Shown here piece after piece: positions 54,353-57,184 of a DNA stretch of 57,184 bases (positions are counted from its first letter, which is position 1; each line of letters starts with the position of its first letter). Below the pieces are notes generated by a model that saw nothing but the letters and a program-made list of their open reading frames with translations, did no database searches and was not told where the DNA came from. Location: assembly GCA_002737305.1 (NCBI GenBank), contig NSII01000144.1, positions 1,939 through 59,122 on the forward strand. The letters are read 5' to 3'. Position numbers and translations under genes: made by a program. The stretch is from Synechococcus sp. Baikal-G1. GTDB lineage: Bacteria; Cyanobacteriota; Cyanobacteriia; PCC-6307; Cyanobiaceae.

Positions 54353-55711
54353 TCAGGCCAGGGCAAAGCCCCGAGGATCCTGGTCGCGGCGGTGGCTGGT
54401 TGGGATCGGAATTCGCGAAGGGGTGCCAACGGCTGGATCCAGCTGGGCCGTGCTCTCGAGGGCCTGGCGCAGGCGCCGGGCCCCATGCAGGGACATATCG
54501 CGGGGCACAGAGATGCGGTCGCGCAGGTAGCGCAGCCCCGCCGCCGAGCCCGCCGGGGGCGGGCAGGCCTCCCCGGTCACCAGGCGGGTGAGCGCACAGG
54601 CCAGGCCCTGGTCCAAACCGGCGCCAGCATGGGGATTCACGGCCAGCAAGGTCTGCCGGTGTTTCAACACCCGTGCCAGGGCCTCAAGGGCCGCCCCGGG
54701 CGGTTCAAGTTGGCGCGTTTCCAGCACGGCTACGGCGCCTGGCTCGGCGGTCAAGTTGTGGGCATCGGGCCCAGGAGCGCTGCCGGCCTCCACCGGCAAC
54801 CAGGGCCCCTGGTCGATCTGGCGGGCGCAGGCCCGCTGGGCCTCACTGCCACTGGCCAGGCAGCAGCCCATCTGGGGCGGCAGGTCGTGGGCGTGGGTGT
54901 GGAAGTCAGATTGGGTGCCCAGGTAGGTGGGCCGCTGCTCCAGGGCCGAGAACCAACGGTCGATGGCCGGGTGCCGTTGGCGCAGGCCATAGCCCTTGTA
55001 GTAGCTGAGGCTGGCGCCCATGCGCTCCAGGTAGGGCGTGAAGATCAGATCAACACTGCTGAAGCGCTCCAGGAACCAGGGGCCCGGATGGATGGCCAGG
55101 GCCCCATCGACCAGGTCTGCGATTTTGTCAAAATGGCGCTCGGCCGGCTCACTGGCCGGGCTCGCCTCGCCCGAGTAGCAGAGCCACTGGCACCAGGCCC
55201 GAAACAGGCGCCGCTCTAGCTGGCGCAGCGCTCGCACTTCCGGGTCCTCCAGGGGGCGCTCCAGGGGTCCGAAGGCGGCTTCGAGGGCCGCCAGGATCTC
55301 GTCGCTTTCGGTGATCAGCCGGCCATCAAGCTCGAGGGCGGGCAGCATGCCGGAGGGCACCCGTTGCCGGTACCAGGCCTCCTTGTCGCCATAGCAGTTC
55401 ATTGTCACCTTGCGGATCCGGTAGGGGATCTGCTGTTCCTCCAGCCATAACCACACCTTCTGGCAGTAGGGACACCAGGCGTGGTGGTCGCGGTAGAGGG
55501 TGACCCGGACTTCGGACTCGTTGCAGCAAAACAGGCGCAGTTGGGCCTGGGCATTGGTGAGTCCCCGCACCCGATCGGGCTCCGGCAGGGCCAGGGCCTG
55601 GAGCTGGTCCCAGCTGAGGGGAGCCGCCGGGGAGAGGGATTCGGGCACCTGGCGGGGACGACGCAGCTGCTCCTGGTCTAGGCAAAAACGGCCTGCCAAC
55701 GCCGGCCCCAA
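54353..55711 (-). CDS. Glutathione S-transferase family protein with C-terminal extension
   Basis: A 452-residue protein. After a ~65-residue leader, a thioredoxin-fold GST N-domain contains RDHHAWCPYCQKVWLWLEEQ (CxxC active site) and VPSGMLPALELDGRLITESD (glutathione-binding cis-Pro and SD). The helical GST C-domain follows to about residue 280, ending at a DFHTHAHDLPPQMGCC segment. The last ~150 residues are an additional helical part seen in long cyanobacterial GSTs. The thiol substrate is unknown; the CPYC motif suggests glutaredoxin-like or omega-class chemistry. The start is an uncertain TTG at 55711. It is divergent from the DUF4912 gene. Confidence 0.87.
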   Translation of the reverse strand: MGPALAGRFCLDQEQLRRPRQVPESLSPAAPLSWDQLQALALPEPDRVRGLTNAQAQLRLFCCNESEVRVTLYRDHHAWCPYCQKVWLWLEEQQIPYRIRKVTMNCYGDKEAWYRQRVPSGMLPALELDGRLITESDEILAALEAAFGPLERPLEDPEVRALRQLERRLFRAWCQWLCYSGEASPASEPAERHFDKIADLVDGALAIHPGPWFLERFSSVDLIFTPYLERMGASLSYYKGYGLRQRHPAIDRWFSALEQRPTYLGTQSDFHTHAHDLPPQMGCCLASGSEAQRACARQIDQGPWLPVEAGSAPGPDAHNLTAEPGAVAVLETRQLEPPGAALEALARVLKHRQTLLAVNPHAGAGLDQGLACALTRLVTGEACPPPAGSAAGLRYLRDRISVPRDMSLHGARRLRQALESTAQLDPAVGTPSRIPIPTSHRRDQDPRGFALA

Positions 55712-55807
55712 GCCGGGGTTAAGGGTCAGGATTTTGGGATTTTAGTCGCCCTAGACACCATCTAGGAGCCCTTATCACTTAGGAAGGCGCCCAGTTAGGC
55801 CCTGCCC

Positions 55808-56932
55808 ATGAGCCAGTCGCTTGGTGAAACCGCCCGTAATGCCCTTGGTTCGCTCAAGCGAGGCCTCAATGCCTTCCTTGGCAAAGGCAGCGGCGCCGAA
55901 CCCCAGGGTGCTGGCGAGCTTCCGGCAAGGCCTGGCCCTGCCCCCGGGGATCTGGCTGAGGCCCCAAGCGCTGGCGCCGCAACCGCTGCCATCGTCAGCT
56001 CTGGCACTGCCCAGCAGACCCAGCTCCATTTCACCGCCCAGGGCCCCCAGTGGGGCTTCGCCAGCTGGCAACTAGGCGAGGCCGACCGCCGGGGCCTGGA
56101 CCAGTCCGGCGCCAGCTCCCTCAACCTGCGCATCGCCGACGTCACCGGCCTCTCGGGCGACGCGGCAACCACCCCCCATGCCCAGCAAGAGGTGAGCGTG
56201 GACCGCTCCGCCAGCCAATGGGGCATGGCCCTGCCCCTGGCCGACCGGGACTACCGGGTGGACCTCGGATACCACAGCCCCGGCGGCTGGGTGCTGCTGG
56301 CCCGCTCAGCGGTGGTCACGATCCCCGGCCTGGGAGATGGGCTTTCCGTGCCACCCCCTTTCGCAGCTTTTGAACAACCGGCTAGCGCCCCAGCCCCAGC
56401 CCCCTGGGAGCCCCAGGCCAGCCCAGCTGCCCAGAGTGCAGCTGAAGCCCCCGGGGCCGTGCTGCATGAGCGGCTCTATCAATCGGCGACCATGGGACTG
56501 CGCCGGATCAGCCGGGGTTCGGAGACCTTCCACGAGCTGGATCTGTTGGACGATGCCGCAGGCGCGCGGGCCAGCCATGGCGGCAGCAGCGACTCCGGTC
56601 CTGGCCTCTGGTCCAGTGGCCGCAATGACTCTGGCCTCGGTGGGGTGCGCTCCCGCCAGCGCTCCTTCTGGCTGGTGGCCGATGCGGAGCTGATTGTGTA
56701 CGGCGCCACCGATCCCTCCGCCACCCTCAAGATCGGCGAAGAGGTGGTGCCGCTCTCGGCCGATGGCACCTTCCGTGTCCAGGTGCCCTTCCGTGATGGA
56801 CAGCAGCTCTACCCGATCGAAGCCACCGCCATCGACGGTGAACAGAAGCGCCATATCGTGCTGCGCTTCGAGCGCACCACCCCCGAAGACAACACCAACC
56901 CCGCAGACGAAGCCAAGGCTGAGTGGTTCTAA
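55808..56932 (+). CDS. DUF4912 domain protein
   Basis: In 374 residues the first ~65 are Ala/Pro/Gly-rich and disordered. DUF4912 follows (QLHFTAQGPQWGFASWQLGE ... SASQWGMALPLADRDYRVDL ... RSAVVTIPG). Then comes a long Pro/Ala/Ser linker, and a C-terminal half with a second beta domain (SFWLVADAELIVYGATDPSA ... DGTFRVQVPFRDGQQLYPIE). The protein is soluble, with no signal peptide. The function is unknown; the domain is immunoglobulin-like and may bind glycans or protein partners. Confidence 0.88.
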   Translation: MSQSLGETARNALGSLKRGLNAFLGKGSGAEPQGAGELPARPGPAPGDLAEAPSAGAATAAIVSSGTAQQTQLHFTAQGPQWGFASWQLGEADRRGLDQSGASSLNLRIADVTGLSGDAATTPHAQQEVSVDRSASQWGMALPLADRDYRVDLGYHSPGGWVLLARSAVVTIPGLGDGLSVPPPFAAFEQPASAPAPAPWEPQASPAAQSAAEAPGAVLHERLYQSATMGLRRISRGSETFHELDLLDDAAGARASHGGSSDSGPGLWSSGRNDSGLGGVRSRQRSFWLVADAELIVYGATDPSATLKIGEEVVPLSADGTFRVQVPFRDGQQLYPIEATAIDGEQKRHIVLRFERTTPEDNTNPADEAKAEWF

Positions 56933-57184
56933 GCCTGGCCCAGACCCCTGGCAGCAACGGGTTGATCCAATAGGCGCTGCCGGCTAGCGCAGCGGGGCGA
57001 TTGAGTCCCTCTCAGGCGAGCGCCTAGATCCGGGCCCTGCAGAAGCGCTTGCACCTGGGGAACCCCAATCGCCCCTAGGGCGTTCGTCCTAGCCAGGCCT
57101 AACCGCCGCAGCGCCGGGACCTATCGGCCTTGCAATCGCTGCTATCAAGCAGTCGACCTATCTTGAAACGTTCCTTCTGGGCAG
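56933..57184. other. No gene seen at the window end
   Basis: Downstream of the DUF4912 gene I see no convincing open frame, tRNA or strong terminator. A weak GCGCT/AGCGC stem lies near 56972-56988. A gene could begin beyond the window. Confidence 0.6.

Overview
The window comes from a high-GC (roughly two thirds G+C) unicellular alpha-cyanobacterium of the Cyanobium / freshwater-euryhaline Synechococcus type. The evidence is a form IA Rubisco inside an alpha (cso) carboxysome cluster, phycobilisome genes (apcF, pcyA), a CupB-type NDH-1 CO2-uptake module, SbtA/SbtB, and an NtcA-type glnA promoter. The species assignment is inferred from gene content only.

Layout. 1-3896 (minus): start of recG, a long low-complexity protein, and the translation genes tsf and rpsB. 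4135-9042 (minus): a glycosyltransferase, a tiny basic protein with a clear terminator, a DevBCA-type exporter (devB-devC-devA) and pcyA. 9161-11949 (plus): a pair of M16 peptidase-like proteins, one with and one without the zinc motif. 12021-17221: a SipA-like protein, then a tightly overlapping plus-strand unit bioY-lspA-(FHA-fused class A PBP)-(membrane GTPase). 17109-21297: PLP decarboxylase, tadA, class V aminotransferase, apcF. 21478-27284: glnA with a readable NtcA promoter and terminator, two sugar-transferase-like genes of the arsenosugar type, a Deg-type protease, and dnaA. 27298-32002: an unknown secreted or anchored protein, a TIGR03943/DUF318 permease pair, and zur-znuA with a candidate Zur operator. 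32053-33651: an SLH-porin reading frame interrupted by an in-frame TGA at a position where Trp is expected.

33675-51372 is a carbon-concentrating supercluster. On the minus strand it reads sbtA-sbtB, then csoS1-cbbL-cbbS-csoS2-csoSCA-csoS4A-csoS4B-csoS1E-bacterioferritin-like-ndhF4-ndhD4-chpX-acRAF-cbbX. rdgB and csoS1D follow sbtA at the high-coordinate end. Bicarbonate import (SbtA), CO2 hydration (NDH-1/ChpX), the carboxysome shell and enzymes, and Rubisco assembly and activation factors are therefore all encoded within about 18 kb. 51510-56932 holds small conserved unknowns, DUF427, DUF2808, DedA, GST-like and DUF4912 proteins.

No tRNA, rRNA, CRISPR array, insertion sequence or prophage gene was recognised. 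Most system-level parts are known families. The features that look least ordinary are the interrupted SLH porin, the Zur-linked permease pair, the extended shell protein CsoS1E, RNA hairpins at gene junctions inside the CCM cluster, and an HTH-like small protein next to csoS1D.
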